NCBI RefSeq assembly: GCF_036321025.1
Contig: NZ_JAZAPB010000001.1
Span: 558,001-622,000 of the forward strand
Direction: 5' to 3'
Length of the DNA stretch: 64,000 bases
Origin: Alteraurantiacibacter hainanensis
GTDB lineage: Bacteria; Pseudomonadota; Alphaproteobacteria; Sphingomonadales; Sphingomonadaceae
Of the stretch, positions 36,110-45,315 are shown in pieces; positions within the stretch are counted from its first letter, which is position 1, and each line of letters starts with the position of its first letter. The notes beneath the pieces were generated by a model. It was not told the DNA's origin and ran no database searches. It saw only the letters and a program-made list of their open reading frames with translations. Position numbers and translations under genes: made by a program.

Positions 36110-37530
36110 CGTGCGCCCTCCATGGCGCGGAATTCGGTAACGTCGGCAGCAAGATCCGCCGCCCATCTGGTGATATCGCCAGCGCCAAGGCAGACGACGA
36201 TGTCGCCGGGTTGCAGCTCGCCCGCCAGTTGGCGTCCGAGGTCGGCGGGTCCATCCACCGCGACCGCGTGGCGATGGCCGCGGGCCTTGAGACCGGCGAC
36301 CAGAGCGTGTTCGTCCACGCCGGAAATCGGCTCCTCGCCAGCGTCATAGACGGGGGCGGCAAACACCAGGTCGGCGTCGCCGAAGGCCCCCTGGAAATCC
36401 TCCAGCAGGTCACGCAGGCGCGTATAGCGGTGCGGCTGAACGACAGCCACCACGCGCCCGCTCGCCGCGTCGCGCGCAGCGGACAGTACAGCGCGAATTT
36501 CCACGGGGTGGTGCGCGTAATCGTCGATCACCCTGATATCGGGTTCGATCGTGCCGACGTGGCTGAAGCGGCGACGCACGCCGCCGAAGCGCGCGAAGCC
36601 GGTGCGGATGGCATCGGGCGTACAGCCCATCTCCAGCGCCACAGCGATGGCCGCACAGGCGTTCTGCACGTTGTGCCGACCGGGCATCGGCAGCTCGATA
36701 TTGGCTATGCGCAGTTCCGCCCCGTCCCTGCCGGTCTGCACGGCATCGAAACGCGTCACCCCGCCATCGGGCACGACATTCTCGGCCCGCACGTCGGCGT
36801 GGGGTGAGAAGCCGTAGGTGATAACCCGGCGATCGCGCACCTTGGCGATCACGTTGCGCACCTCATCATGGTCAAGGCAGAGCACCGCCGCGCCGTAGAA
36901 CGGCACGTTCTCGATGAACTGGACGAAGGCATCCTTCACCGCGTCGAAGCTGCCGTAGTGATCGAGGTGTTCGGGATCGATGTTGGTGACCACCGCGATG
37001 GTGCCATCCAGCCGCAGGAAGCTGCCGTCGCTCTCGTCGGCCTCCACCACCATCCAGTCGCTGTCGCCCAGCCGCGCGTTGGAACCGTAGCTTTCGATGA
37101 TGCCGCCGTTGATCACCGTGGGATCGACGCCGCCTGCGTCCAGCAGCGCCGCCACCATGCTGGTGGTGGTGGTCTTCCCGTGCGTGCCCGCCACCGCCAC
37201 GGTGCGTTTCAGGCGCATCAGTTCGGCAAGCATTTCCGCGCGGCGCACCACGGGGATGCGTGCCTCGAGCGCGGCGGCAACCTCGGGGTTGTCGCGCTTC
37301 ACGGCGGTGGAGGTGACCACGACGGCCGCATCGCCCAGGTTCGCAGCATCGTGACCGATGGCCACCGGGATACCGCTGTCGCGCAGCGCCTTAACGCGCG
37401 GCCCGTCGCTGAGGTCGGAGCCCTGGACGCTGTAGCCCAGGTTATCCATCACCTCGGCAATGCCGGACATGCCGATGCCGCCGATGCCGACGAAATGGAT
37501 CGTCCCGATGTCGGTGCCGATCGCCTTCAT
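36106..37530 (-). CDS. murC: UDP-N-acetylmuramate--L-alanine ligase
   Basis: A 474-residue Mur ligase that adds the first amino acid to UDP-MurNAc. N-terminal HFVGIGGIGMSGIAEV, P-loop GTHGKTTTTSM, EADESDGSF and DDYAHHPVEI are diagnostic of MurC. The ATG at 37530 overlaps the murG stop by four bases. The frame stays open upstream through murG, but those residues are not family-like. Confidence 0.97.
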   Translation of the reverse strand: MKAIGTDIGTIHFVGIGGIGMSGIAEVMDNLGYSVQGSDLSDGPRVKALRDSGIPVAIGHDAANLGDAAVVVTSTAVKRDNPEVAAALEARIPVVRRAEMLAELMRLKRTVAVAGTHGKTTTTSMVAALLDAGGVDPTVINGGIIESYGSNARLGDSDWMVVEADESDGSFLRLDGTIAVVTNIDPEHLDHYGSFDAVKDAFVQFIENVPFYGAAVLCLDHDEVRNVIAKVRDRRVITYGFSPHADVRAENVVPDGGVTRFDAVQTGRDGAELRIANIELPMPGRHNVQNACAAIAVALEMGCTPDAIRTGFARFGGVRRRFSHVGTIEPDIRVIDDYAHHPVEIRAVLSAARDAASGRVVAVVQPHRYTRLRDLLEDFQGAFGDADLVFAAPVYDAGEEPISGVDEHALVAGLKARGHRHAVAVDGPADLGRQLAGELQPGDIVVCLGAGDITRWAADLAADVTEFRAMEGAR

Positions 37531-38723
37531 TCGACCCGCTCCCGCGAAGCGGTCTGCCCGGCCGTCGCCCCCTGGGTGGCGCCGCGAGCATTGTTGGAGC
37601 CGACGCGGATGACGTCCTGAATGTCGGAGCCGCCAAAGCTTTCCACCAGGTCCGCAAGGTCTCTGGCCGCATCGGGCCGTCCACAGTTCCACGAGGCGTG
37701 GGCAGCGTTGGCGAGTGTTTCCGGGCGCTGCGCCATGGCAGCGATCTGCTTGGCGAGTTCCTTGGCCGTGAAAGAGGTCTGGCGGATCGAGCGAGCACCG
37801 CCGGCCTTCACGATTTCGCGCGTGTTGGCGGCCTGGTGATCGTCGGTCGCGATGGGCAGCGGCACGAGGATGGCCGGACGACCCACGGCGGTCAGCTCGG
37901 CAATGGTCGATGCGCCGGCCCGGCCGATGAACAGGTGCGCATCGGCAAGGCGAGCGGCCATGTCCTCGAAATAGGTGGCCAGTTCGGCCGGAATCTCGTG
38001 GGAAGCATAACGTGCGCGTACGGCATCGAGATCTTCCGGGCGGCATTGCTGCGTCACCTGCAGGCGGTTGCGCAGGGCGGGCGGAAGCATGGAAAGCCCG
38101 TCCGGGACGATTTCCGAAAGGACGCGGGCGCCCTGGCTCCCGCCGGTCACCAGCACGCGGAACAGGCCGTCTTCGGTGAAGGCGGGGAACTCCTGGTCTC
38201 GCAGCGCCAGCACGCCGGGACGCACGGGATTGCCCACCAGGTGGGTCTTGCTTTCGTGCTTGGTCTTCAGGCGATCGACATCGGGATAGGCGAGCGCGAT
38301 CGCATCCACGCGCCCGGCCAGCAGCCGGTTCACCCGGCCCAGAACGGCGTTCTGTTCGTGGATCACGGTGGGAATTCTCATGCCCCGCGCGCCCAGCAGT
38401 GCCGGCAGCGCGGGATAGCCGCCGAAGCCGACCACTGCGGTCGGGCCGAAGGTTTCGTAAAGGCGCTGCGACATCTTGCGCCCTTCCAGCACCGAACCGA
38501 TAGCGGAAGGCCAACGCAGCGGGTTCTTGCCGAAGCGGCCTGCTGGCAGGACATGGGCCGTCAGGAAATCGGGCTTGCCCGGAATGGCCTTGCCCCGCTC
38601 GTCTGTAATCAGCGCGACGTGGTGGCCGCGCCGCTCCAGCTCGTGCGCCAGCGCGAAGGCCGGGGTAAGGTGGCCGCCGGTACCGCCTGCGGCCAATACG
38701 AAATGGCGCGAAGAGCTGGTCAT
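37527..38723 (-). CDS. murG: UDP-GlcNAc:lipid I GlcNAc transferase MurG
   Basis: A 398-residue GT28 enzyme that turns lipid I into lipid II on the inner face of the membrane. Motifs: AAGGTGGHLTPAFALA, VGFGGYPALPALLGA, HEQNAVLGRVNRLLA, LVTGGSQGARVLSE and IGRAGASTIAELTAVGRPAILVPLP. A hydrophobic patch in the N-domain handles the lipid. The ATG at 38723 overlaps the ftsW stop. The C-terminus (residues after about 375) is longer than in E. coli MurG (355 residues). Confidence 0.97.
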   Translation of the reverse strand: MTSSSRHFVLAAGGTGGHLTPAFALAHELERRGHHVALITDERGKAIPGKPDFLTAHVLPAGRFGKNPLRWPSAIGSVLEGRKMSQRLYETFGPTAVVGFGGYPALPALLGARGMRIPTVIHEQNAVLGRVNRLLAGRVDAIALAYPDVDRLKTKHESKTHLVGNPVRPGVLALRDQEFPAFTEDGLFRVLVTGGSQGARVLSEIVPDGLSMLPPALRNRLQVTQQCRPEDLDAVRARYASHEIPAELATYFEDMAARLADAHLFIGRAGASTIAELTAVGRPAILVPLPIATDDHQAANTREIVKAGGARSIRQTSFTAKELAKQIAAMAQRPETLANAAHASWNCGRPDAARDLADLVESFGGSDIQDVIRVGSNNARGATQGATAGQTASRERVE

Positions 38724-39946
38724 TGATCGTCCTCCTTCTCCAGTGCGTCGCGCACGTCGAAAGGTTCCCGCGCAAGGAAGGGGTTGCGCCGCGTTACCGC
38801 CAGCAGCAGCCCGATCGTGAAACACTGCGCTATTGTCGACGATCCGCCGTAACTCACCAAGGGCAGGGTCATGCCCTTGCTGGGGAAAAGCTGCAGATTG
38901 ACCAGAATGTTGATGAAGGCCTGGCCGCCGAACAACGCGATAAGGCCGCTGGCCGCAAGGATGATGAACAGGCGGTCCTCTTCCACCAGGCGGATCAGGG
39001 TGCGCAGGATGATGCAGAGGTAGAGGATGACGATGATGGCGCAGACGATCAGCCCCATCTCCTCCCCGATCACGGAGAAGATGTAGTCGGTATGCGCTTC
39101 GGGCAGGCGCATCTTGTTCTCGCCCAGCCAGAAGCCGCTGCCGGTCCAGCCGCCGCCCGTCAGCGTGCGGTTGGCAAGGTCTACGTGATCGTAGGCCGTC
39201 GGCCCGCCGAAGAACGAGTCGATGCGATGGCGCGCGTTATCGTAGAAGAGGTAGGCCAGCAGCATGCCGGCCAGTCCCGCACCCAGCAGCATCCCGATCC
39301 GCTGGAGAGGCAGGCCGGCGAGCATCACCATCACCAGCCACGCGCCGATGAACAGCACCGCCGAACCAAGGTTCGGCTGCGCCATGACGAGGACCACGAT
39401 GAGGCCGACCAAGGCGCCCGAGATGCCGATGACCGGAAGCTTCGGATCGCGCAGCTTCCACGACAGGATCCAAGCCATGGTAATGGCGAAAGCCGGCTTC
39501 AGGAATTCACTGGGCTGCATCCCCAGGCCGAACCTGATCCAGCGCTTTGCACCGTTCACCTCGTAGCCGATGAAAGGAACCAGGAACAGCAGGACCAGCA
39601 TGGCACCGGCGAAGAGGATCGTGCCGCGCCTCATCGTTTCGCGGGGCAAGAGCGACGTGCCGAAAAGCACGCAGAGCCCCAGGATCTGCCAGCGCACATG
39701 GGCCCAGAAGAAATACAGATCGGGCAGCGTTTCTTCGCTGGTGGAAAGCCTGTGCGCGCTGGCGGGCGATGCTGCCGCGACGGCCAGCGTTCCCACCGCC
39801 ATCAGCAACAGCACGAAGAACAGCAGCCAGCGGTCAATTTCCCGCCACCAGATGCGCAGCTCGCGCTTGCGATCGCGCGGCAGGCGCGGATTGCGCTCTT
39901 CGCTGCCGCCCCCGCTGCGCGGAATATAGATCGGCTGCGTGGTCAT
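38720..39946 (-). CDS. ftsW: Septal peptidoglycan polymerase FtsW (SEDS)
   Basis: A 408-residue SEDS glycosyltransferase that polymerises lipid II at the septum with FtsI. Nine or ten membrane helices follow a 50-residue polar N-terminus. SEDS hallmarks are GAKRWIRFGLGMQPSEFLKPAF, AQPNLGSAVLF and the late PLVSYGGSSTIAQC. The ATG at 39946 overlaps the murD stop (ATGA). Confidence 0.96.
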   Translation of the reverse strand: MTTQPIYIPRSGGGSEERNPRLPRDRKRELRIWWREIDRWLLFFVLLLMAVGTLAVAAASPASAHRLSTSEETLPDLYFFWAHVRWQILGLCVLFGTSLLPRETMRRGTILFAGAMLVLLFLVPFIGYEVNGAKRWIRFGLGMQPSEFLKPAFAITMAWILSWKLRDPKLPVIGISGALVGLIVVLVMAQPNLGSAVLFIGAWLVMVMLAGLPLQRIGMLLGAGLAGMLLAYLFYDNARHRIDSFFGGPTAYDHVDLANRTLTGGGWTGSGFWLGENKMRLPEAHTDYIFSVIGEEMGLIVCAIIVILYLCIILRTLIRLVEEDRLFIILAASGLIALFGGQAFINILVNLQLFPSKGMTLPLVSYGGSSTIAQCFTIGLLLAVTRRNPFLAREPFDVRDALEKEDDQ

Positions 39947-41304
39947 GCCGCCGACCTCGAATCGAGGGTGCACCGCGGGACGTCGGTTTCGCATCCAAGG
40001 CTGGCGGCGATGTCGCGAAAGGTGTCGCCGCGCACTTCATAGTCGCGGAACTGGTCGAAACTGGCGCAGGCGGGGCTCAGCAGTATGACGTCGCCCGCCT
40101 CGGCCTTGGCGATGCAGCGTGAAACCGCCTCAGCCAGCAGTTCGCAGCGCTCCACCGGCATGTAGGGTTCCAGCAGGTCGGCAAACAGCGGACCGGCCTC
40201 ACCGATGGTGTAGGCACGGGCAATGTTCGCGAAGTGCGGCTTGCAGTCGTTGAGGTTGTCTTCCTTGGCCAGACCACCACAGATCCAGTGGATGCGGGGA
40301 TGCGAGCCGGTCGGCGGAAAGGCGGCCAGTGCGGGCGCGGTGGAGGCGGGATTGGTCGCCTTGCTGTCGTTCACGAACAGCACTTCGTCGCACTCCCCGA
40401 TCCGCTCCATACGGTGCGGCAGTCCGGCGAAGGTCGACAGTCCTTCCAGCAGGCACTCTCGCGAGATGCCCAGGTGCTGCGTCAGTGCCGCAGCGATGGC
40501 CGCGTTCTGCAGGTTGTGCGGTCCCTGCAGGCTGGGCCAGTCCGCTTGCAGAGGTTCCCAGGCCCAGGCATCGGCGCAGACGGCCAGCCCTTCCGGACGC
40601 CGTGCCGCCTCGGCCTGCTGAATGGCGCTGGTGGGCGCATCGGCGCAGCCGAAGACGGCGAACTGGTTCGAGCCCTGCATCGCGAACAACCGGCCCTTGG
40701 CAAAGGCGTAGGCGGCAAAGTCCACGTAGCGATCCAGGTGGTCGGGAGTGATGTTGATCAGCGCCGCCGCCTCGCAGGCGAGCGAGCGGGTCAGGTCGAT
40801 CTGGTAGCTGGAGAGCTCGAAGACGTAGACACCGCCCTCCTCCAGCGGCTCCTGCCCGAGCACCGGCAAGCCGATGTTGCCGCCAATGCGGGTGGCAACC
40901 CCCGCCTGCGACAGCAGGTGGTTGACGAGAGCGGTCGTGGTCGATTTGCCGTTGGTGCCGGTGATGCCCACCACCTGGTGCGGCGGCAGTTCGGGCCGGG
41001 CCAGGGCAAAAAGTTCGACGTCGCCGATGATCGGCACGCCCGAGGCCTGTGCCCTTTCGGCAATGGGATGGCTGTTGAGCGGAACGCCCGGCGAAACCAC
41101 GATGGCGTCGAACCCGGTGAGATCGCTCTCGAGCGGATCGGCGATCGCCGCGCGGCCCTGCAAATCCGCGCGCGGTTCCTCGCGCCGATCCCAGGCGGTG
41201 ACCTGTGCACCGCTGGCCAGCAGCGTTTCCACCGTGGCCATCCCGGATCGGGCGAGCCCGAGCACGCAGTATTTCTTGCCGGAAAAGACCTTGGCCGTGA
41301 TCAC
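39943..41304 (-). CDS. murD: UDP-N-acetylmuramoylalanine--D-glutamate ligase
   Basis: A 453-residue Mur ligase adding D-glutamate. I place the start at the GTG at 41304, which overlaps the mraY stop (GTGA) and gives MITAKVFSGKKYCVLGLARSG. The P-loop is GITGTNGKSTTTAL; FELSSYQID, NITPDHLDRY and FVNDSKATNP are MurD signatures. No ATG lies nearby in frame without entering mraY. Confidence 0.96.
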   Translation of the reverse strand: MITAKVFSGKKYCVLGLARSGMATVETLLASGAQVTAWDRREEPRADLQGRAAIADPLESDLTGFDAIVVSPGVPLNSHPIAERAQASGVPIIGDVELFALARPELPPHQVVGITGTNGKSTTTALVNHLLSQAGVATRIGGNIGLPVLGQEPLEEGGVYVFELSSYQIDLTRSLACEAAALINITPDHLDRYVDFAAYAFAKGRLFAMQGSNQFAVFGCADAPTSAIQQAEAARRPEGLAVCADAWAWEPLQADWPSLQGPHNLQNAAIAAALTQHLGISRECLLEGLSTFAGLPHRMERIGECDEVLFVNDSKATNPASTAPALAAFPPTGSHPRIHWICGGLAKEDNLNDCKPHFANIARAYTIGEAGPLFADLLEPYMPVERCELLAEAVSRCIAKAEAGDVILLSPACASFDQFRDYEVRGDTFRDIAASLGCETDVPRCTLDSRSAA

Positions 41305-42374
41305 CTGAGCTTCAACGTGGCGAGCCCGATGGTGGCGAGCACGATGGCAATGATCCAGAAGCGGATCACCACCTTGCTCTCGCTCCAGCCGAGCTGTTCG
41401 AAATGGTGGTGGATGGGAGCCATGCGGAAAATCCGCCGGCCGGTGCGCTTGAACCAGAAAACCTGCACGATGACGCTGACCGCCTCGAGCACGAACAGTC
41501 CGCCGATGATGGCGAGCACGATCTCGTGGTGACTGGCAACGGCAATCGCGCCCAGCGCGCCGCCAAGGGCCAGCGACCCGGTATCGCCCATGAACACCGC
41601 GGCGGGCGGGGCGTTGTACCACAGGAAGGCAAGCCCGGCGCCCATGATCGCCGTGCACATGATGGCCAGTTCACCCGCCGAAAGGACGTGCGGAATGCCG
41701 AGGTATTCGGAAAAGTCCGCGCGGCCCACCAGGTAGCAGATCAGCGCGAAGGCGCCGGCAGCTATCACGACGGGCATGGTGGCCAGCCCATCGAGCCCGT
41801 CTGTCAGGTTGACCGCGTTGCCCGCGCCCACGATCACCGTGGCTGCGAAGGGATAGAAGAACCACCCCAGCTCCAGCCCGGTAGCGGAGAGGAACGGCAG
41901 GTAGAGCGCGGTCGAACCGACTTCCTGCACGATGATGTAGGTGGCGACGCCAGCCACCAGGAATTCGCCAAGCAGGCGCACCCTGCCCGGCACGCCCTTG
42001 TGGCTGCTCTTGGAAACCTTGTCGTAGTCGTCGAGGAAGCCGATCAGTCCGAAGCCCAGGGTCACGGCCAGGCACGCCCACAGGAACGGGTTGGAAAGGT
42101 CCATCCACAGCAGCATCGAAATCGAAAGGGCCGTAAGGATCATCAGACCGCCCATGGTGGGCGTTCCCACCTTCTTCTGGTGCGATTCCGGTCCGTCGAG
42201 ACGGATCGGCTGTCCCTTGCCCTGCCGTACGCGCAGCATGTTGATGAATTTCGGCCCGATGATCAGCCCGATGAAAAGCGCCGTCATCATGGCGGCGCCG
42301 GCGCGGAAGGTCTGATAGCGGACGAGGTTGAAGATCCCCTCGAATTCAAGCATTTCGGCGAGATAATAGAACAT
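41301..42374 (-). CDS. mraY: Phospho-MurNAc-pentapeptide transferase MraY
   Basis: A 357-residue integral membrane enzyme with ten helices that makes lipid I from UDP-MurNAc-pentapeptide and undecaprenyl phosphate. Conserved active-site segments are KVGTPTMGG, FLDDYDKVSK, GNAVNLTDGLDGLA and FMGDTGSLALGG, and the family HHH motif is in MAPIHHHFEQLGW. The ATG at 42374 lies 11 bp after murF, the largest gap inside the cluster apart from ftsA-ftsZ. Confidence 0.97.
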   Translation of the reverse strand: MFYYLAEMLEFEGIFNLVRYQTFRAGAAMMTALFIGLIIGPKFINMLRVRQGKGQPIRLDGPESHQKKVGTPTMGGLMILTALSISMLLWMDLSNPFLWACLAVTLGFGLIGFLDDYDKVSKSSHKGVPGRVRLLGEFLVAGVATYIIVQEVGSTALYLPFLSATGLELGWFFYPFAATVIVGAGNAVNLTDGLDGLATMPVVIAAGAFALICYLVGRADFSEYLGIPHVLSAGELAIMCTAIMGAGLAFLWYNAPPAAVFMGDTGSLALGGALGAIAVASHHEIVLAIIGGLFVLEAVSVIVQVFWFKRTGRRIFRMAPIHHHFEQLGWSESKVVIRFWIIAIVLATIGLATLKLR

Positions 42375-42385
42375 GGGCGCGCGCG

Positions 42386-43843
42386 TCAGCCTTCCCTGGC
42401 TGTGAAATGATCCACGACGCGGGCGAGCCCTACCGAATTGGAACCCTTGACCAGCACGGCGTCTCCGCCGGTCAGGCCGAACTCCTGCAAGGCGGCGATC
42501 GCCTCGCCCGCATTTCCGCAATGGGCAAAGGAAGGCCCCTTGCCAAGCGTATCGCCACCGTCTTTCCCCATTTCACGCGCGAGGGAGAGCATCTCCTCGC
42601 CCACCATGACCAGGTGATCGATCTTCGCGGCGCGGATCGGTTCTGCCAGCTGGGCATGGAAGGCGGGGGAGAAATCGCCCAGTTCCTTCATGCTACCCAG
42701 CACCGCCACGCGCCGGTTGGCGGGCGTGTGGCCAAGTTGCGAAAGCGTTGCCCGCATCGATGCGGGATTGGCATTGTAGCTTTCGTCGATGATCAGGGCG
42801 TGGCCGCCCGGCACCTTGGCCCGCATCCGCGCGCCGCGACCCTTCAATCCGCCCATTTCGGCCAGCGCCAGCCCAGCCGCACCCAGATCGCCGCCTGCCG
42901 CATGAACGGCCGCCATTACGCAAAGAGCATTGTCGATCCAGTGTTCGCCCGGTTCGGCCACCGTGAAGCACAGGCGCATGTCGCCCATCGCTGCGGTCAC
43001 CAGCGACCCGCCGGAGCCATCGGGCACGGCATCGAGCAGGCGAAGGTCGGCACGGCGGGAGCGGCCGAAGCCGATGACTTTCGCGCCGGCGCGGGCGGCG
43101 GCCTCGCGCAGCTGATCGAAATGGTCGCTGTCGGCGGGAATCACGGCTGTCCCGCCCTTTTCCAGCCCCTCGAAGATCTCCGCCTTGGCGGAGGCAATCG
43201 CCTCCATGCTTCCAAGGTTCTCGATATGCGCGGGCGCGATGGTGGTGATGACGGCCACGTGCGGGCGAACCTGCACCGTCAGCCCGGAAATCTCGCCGGC
43301 ATGGTTCATGCCCATCTCGAACACGCCAAAGCGGCTGCGAGGTGCCATGCGCGATAGTGAAAGCGGCACGCCCACGTGATTGTTGTAGCTGCGCACGCTG
43401 CGGTGCGCGCGCCCCCGGCTGGTTCGTTCAAGAGCGGTGAAGATGGCTTCCTTCACCCCGGTCTTGCCGACCGATCCGGTGACGCCGACGATCCGGGCCG
43501 CGGCGCGCTCTCGCGCTGCCTGGGCCAGCGCCTGCAGGGCTTTGGTGGTATCCTCCACCCGCACGTGCGGATAATCGACTTCCCTGTCGACGAGCGCCGC
43601 GGCTGCGCCGTTGGCGAAGGCGGCGTCGATGAAACGGTGGCCGTCCATCGCTTCGCCTTTCAATGCCACGAACAGGTCGCCGCCGCGCACGTCGCGGCTG
43701 TCCATTTCGACGCCGCTAACCTGAAATTCACCATAACAGGTCCCGCCTGTAGCGGCCGCGATCTCGGCAGACGTCCATAGCGCCAGCCGAGCGGTGTCGG
43801 AGCCGGCACGCGGCCAGCGCAGCAGGTCGAGCGCAGCGCTCAC
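42386..43843 (-). CDS. murF: UDP-MurNAc-tripeptide--D-Ala-D-Ala ligase
   Basis: A 485-residue Mur ligase adding the D-Ala-D-Ala made by DdlB. The start is the GTG at 43843 overlapping the murE stop. P-loop GVTGSVGKTGVKEA, SYNNHVGVPLSL, FEMGMNHAGEI, IDESYNANPASM and AVLGSMKELG mark MurF. About 15 residues at the N-terminus exceed the usual start, so a start slightly further in cannot be excluded. Confidence 0.95.
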   Translation of the reverse strand: MSAALDLLRWPRAGSDTARLALWTSAEIAAATGGTCYGEFQVSGVEMDSRDVRGGDLFVALKGEAMDGHRFIDAAFANGAAAALVDREVDYPHVRVEDTTKALQALAQAARERAAARIVGVTGSVGKTGVKEAIFTALERTSRGRAHRSVRSYNNHVGVPLSLSRMAPRSRFGVFEMGMNHAGEISGLTVQVRPHVAVITTIAPAHIENLGSMEAIASAKAEIFEGLEKGGTAVIPADSDHFDQLREAAARAGAKVIGFGRSRRADLRLLDAVPDGSGGSLVTAAMGDMRLCFTVAEPGEHWIDNALCVMAAVHAAGGDLGAAGLALAEMGGLKGRGARMRAKVPGGHALIIDESYNANPASMRATLSQLGHTPANRRVAVLGSMKELGDFSPAFHAQLAEPIRAAKIDHLVMVGEEMLSLAREMGKDGGDTLGKGPSFAHCGNAGEAIAALQEFGLTGGDAVLVKGSNSVGLARVVDHFTAREG

Positions 43844-45315
43844 CGCTTGTGTTCCGCTGCCAGCTCGGCTGCACATTCCCGCGCGACGGTTACGTCGTCG
43901 AAGGGCAATACCCGCATGTTGTCTCCCGATCCCACGATCTGTCCCTGCTCATGTCCCTTGCCTGCGACCAGCACGATGTCGTCGCTGCCAGCCTCGGCAA
44001 TCGCGGCGGCAATGGCGTCACGCCGTCCGCCGATGTTGCGCGCCTTTTCACCCGCACCCTGCATCACCGCTTCGCGGATGCTGGCGGCGTCCTCGCCGCG
44101 CGGATTGTCGTCCGTCACGATCACCAGGTCGCTGCCCGAGGCGGCAGCTTCGCCCATCGGCCCGCGCTTGCCGGTATCGCGGTCCCCGCCCGCGCCGAAT
44201 ACTGTGATGAGGCGACCATTCACGTGGGGACGCAATGCAGCAATTGCCGCGGCAAGGGCATCCGGGGTGTGGGCGTAATCCACATAAACGGGCGCGCCCT
44301 TGGTGGAAATCACTGCGCGTTCCAGCCGCCCGCGAACCGGTTGCAGGCGGGAAACCGCGTCGAAGACCTGCGCGGCGTCTGTACCGGTTGCCAGCGCCAG
44401 ACCGGCGGAAACCAGCGCATTGGAAACCTGGTAGGCGCCGATCAGCGGCAGCCTGATGGCGTGGGCGCGGCCCGCGTGGACGAATTTCAGTTCCTGCCCC
44501 AGCGGGCTGGGTGTGCGGGAAATGAGGTTTATATCTTTACCTTGTTCGCCAACCGTAAACAGACGCAGACCGCGCGTTCGGGCCACTTCGATGACGCGCT
44601 TGGACCATTCGTCGTCGGCCCAGATCACCGCCGTGCCGCCGTCGTCGACCACCTCGGAGAACAGCCGCATCTTGGCTGCGAAGTAATCCTCCATGTCGGG
44701 ATGGTAATCGAGGTGGTCCCGGCTCAGGTTGGTGAAGGCCCCTGCATGAACCGGCAGTCCCTCGTTGCGATACTGCGAGAGCCCGTGGCTCGATGCCTCG
44801 TAGGCGACGTGGGTCACCCCCTCGCGCGCAAGGCCCGTCATGTTCGACAGGAAAGTGACTATATCGGGCGTGGTAAGGCCGGTGGATACGCTTTCGTCCG
44901 GCGTGGTGACGCCCAGCGTGCCGATGCTGGCCGCGCGTTCGCCGCACATGCGCCAGATCTGCCGCGTCATTTCCACGCAGGAGGTCTTGCCGTTGGTCCC
45001 CGTCACCGCGACAACCGTGCCGGGGGTGGGCCGGAAGAACGACGATGCGGCGCGGGCGAATGCCCGGCGCGGCGTCGGATCCGCCAGGTGCAGCGCGCCT
45101 TCCACCTTCGCTTCCGGACGAGCGACGACGGCCACGGCGCCACTGGCGATCGCTGCGGGAATGAAATCCTCGCCATTGACGGCAGTGCCCTGGAACGCCC
45201 CGAAGACATTGCCCGGCGCCACCTTGCGGTGATCGATGGCGAAGCCCGTCACGCGCGTTTCGCCGGCATCCCCGGCATCGGTGCCCAGCGTCTTGGCAAG
45301 GTCGGAAAGTCGCAT
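43840..45315 (-). CDS. murE: UDP-MurNAc-L-Ala-D-Glu--meso-DAP ligase
   Basis: A 491-residue Mur ligase. The P-loop GTNGKT is at 106-111; YEASSHGLSQYR, DYAHTPDAL and VFGAGGDRDTGKR follow. The DDNPR motif (VTDDNPRGED) specifies meso-diaminopimelate rather than lysine, as expected for a Gram-negative. The ATG overlaps the ftsI stop by one base. Confidence 0.97.
   Translation of the reverse strand: MRLSDLAKTLGTDAGDAGETRVTGFAIDHRKVAPGNVFGAFQGTAVNGEDFIPAAIASGAVAVVARPEAKVEGALHLADPTPRRAFARAASSFFRPTPGTVVAVTGTNGKTSCVEMTRQIWRMCGERAASIGTLGVTTPDESVSTGLTTPDIVTFLSNMTGLAREGVTHVAYEASSHGLSQYRNEGLPVHAGAFTNLSRDHLDYHPDMEDYFAAKMRLFSEVVDDGGTAVIWADDEWSKRVIEVARTRGLRLFTVGEQGKDINLISRTPSPLGQELKFVHAGRAHAIRLPLIGAYQVSNALVSAGLALATGTDAAQVFDAVSRLQPVRGRLERAVISTKGAPVYVDYAHTPDALAAAIAALRPHVNGRLITVFGAGGDRDTGKRGPMGEAAASGSDLVIVTDDNPRGEDAASIREAVMQGAGEKARNIGGRRDAIAAAIAEAGSDDIVLVAGKGHEQGQIVGSGDNMRVLPFDDVTVARECAAELAAEHKR

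Noticed and set aside
37531..38775. Fusion-like extension of MurC upstream through murG
   Set aside because: The extension lies in an alternate frame of murG, which is a clear gene with its own start and stop overlaps.
38723..40042. Open frame of 439 codons opposite ftsW and the end of murD
   Set aside because: Composition is dominated by Gln, His, Asp and Arg, as expected from an antisense frame; ftsW is certain.
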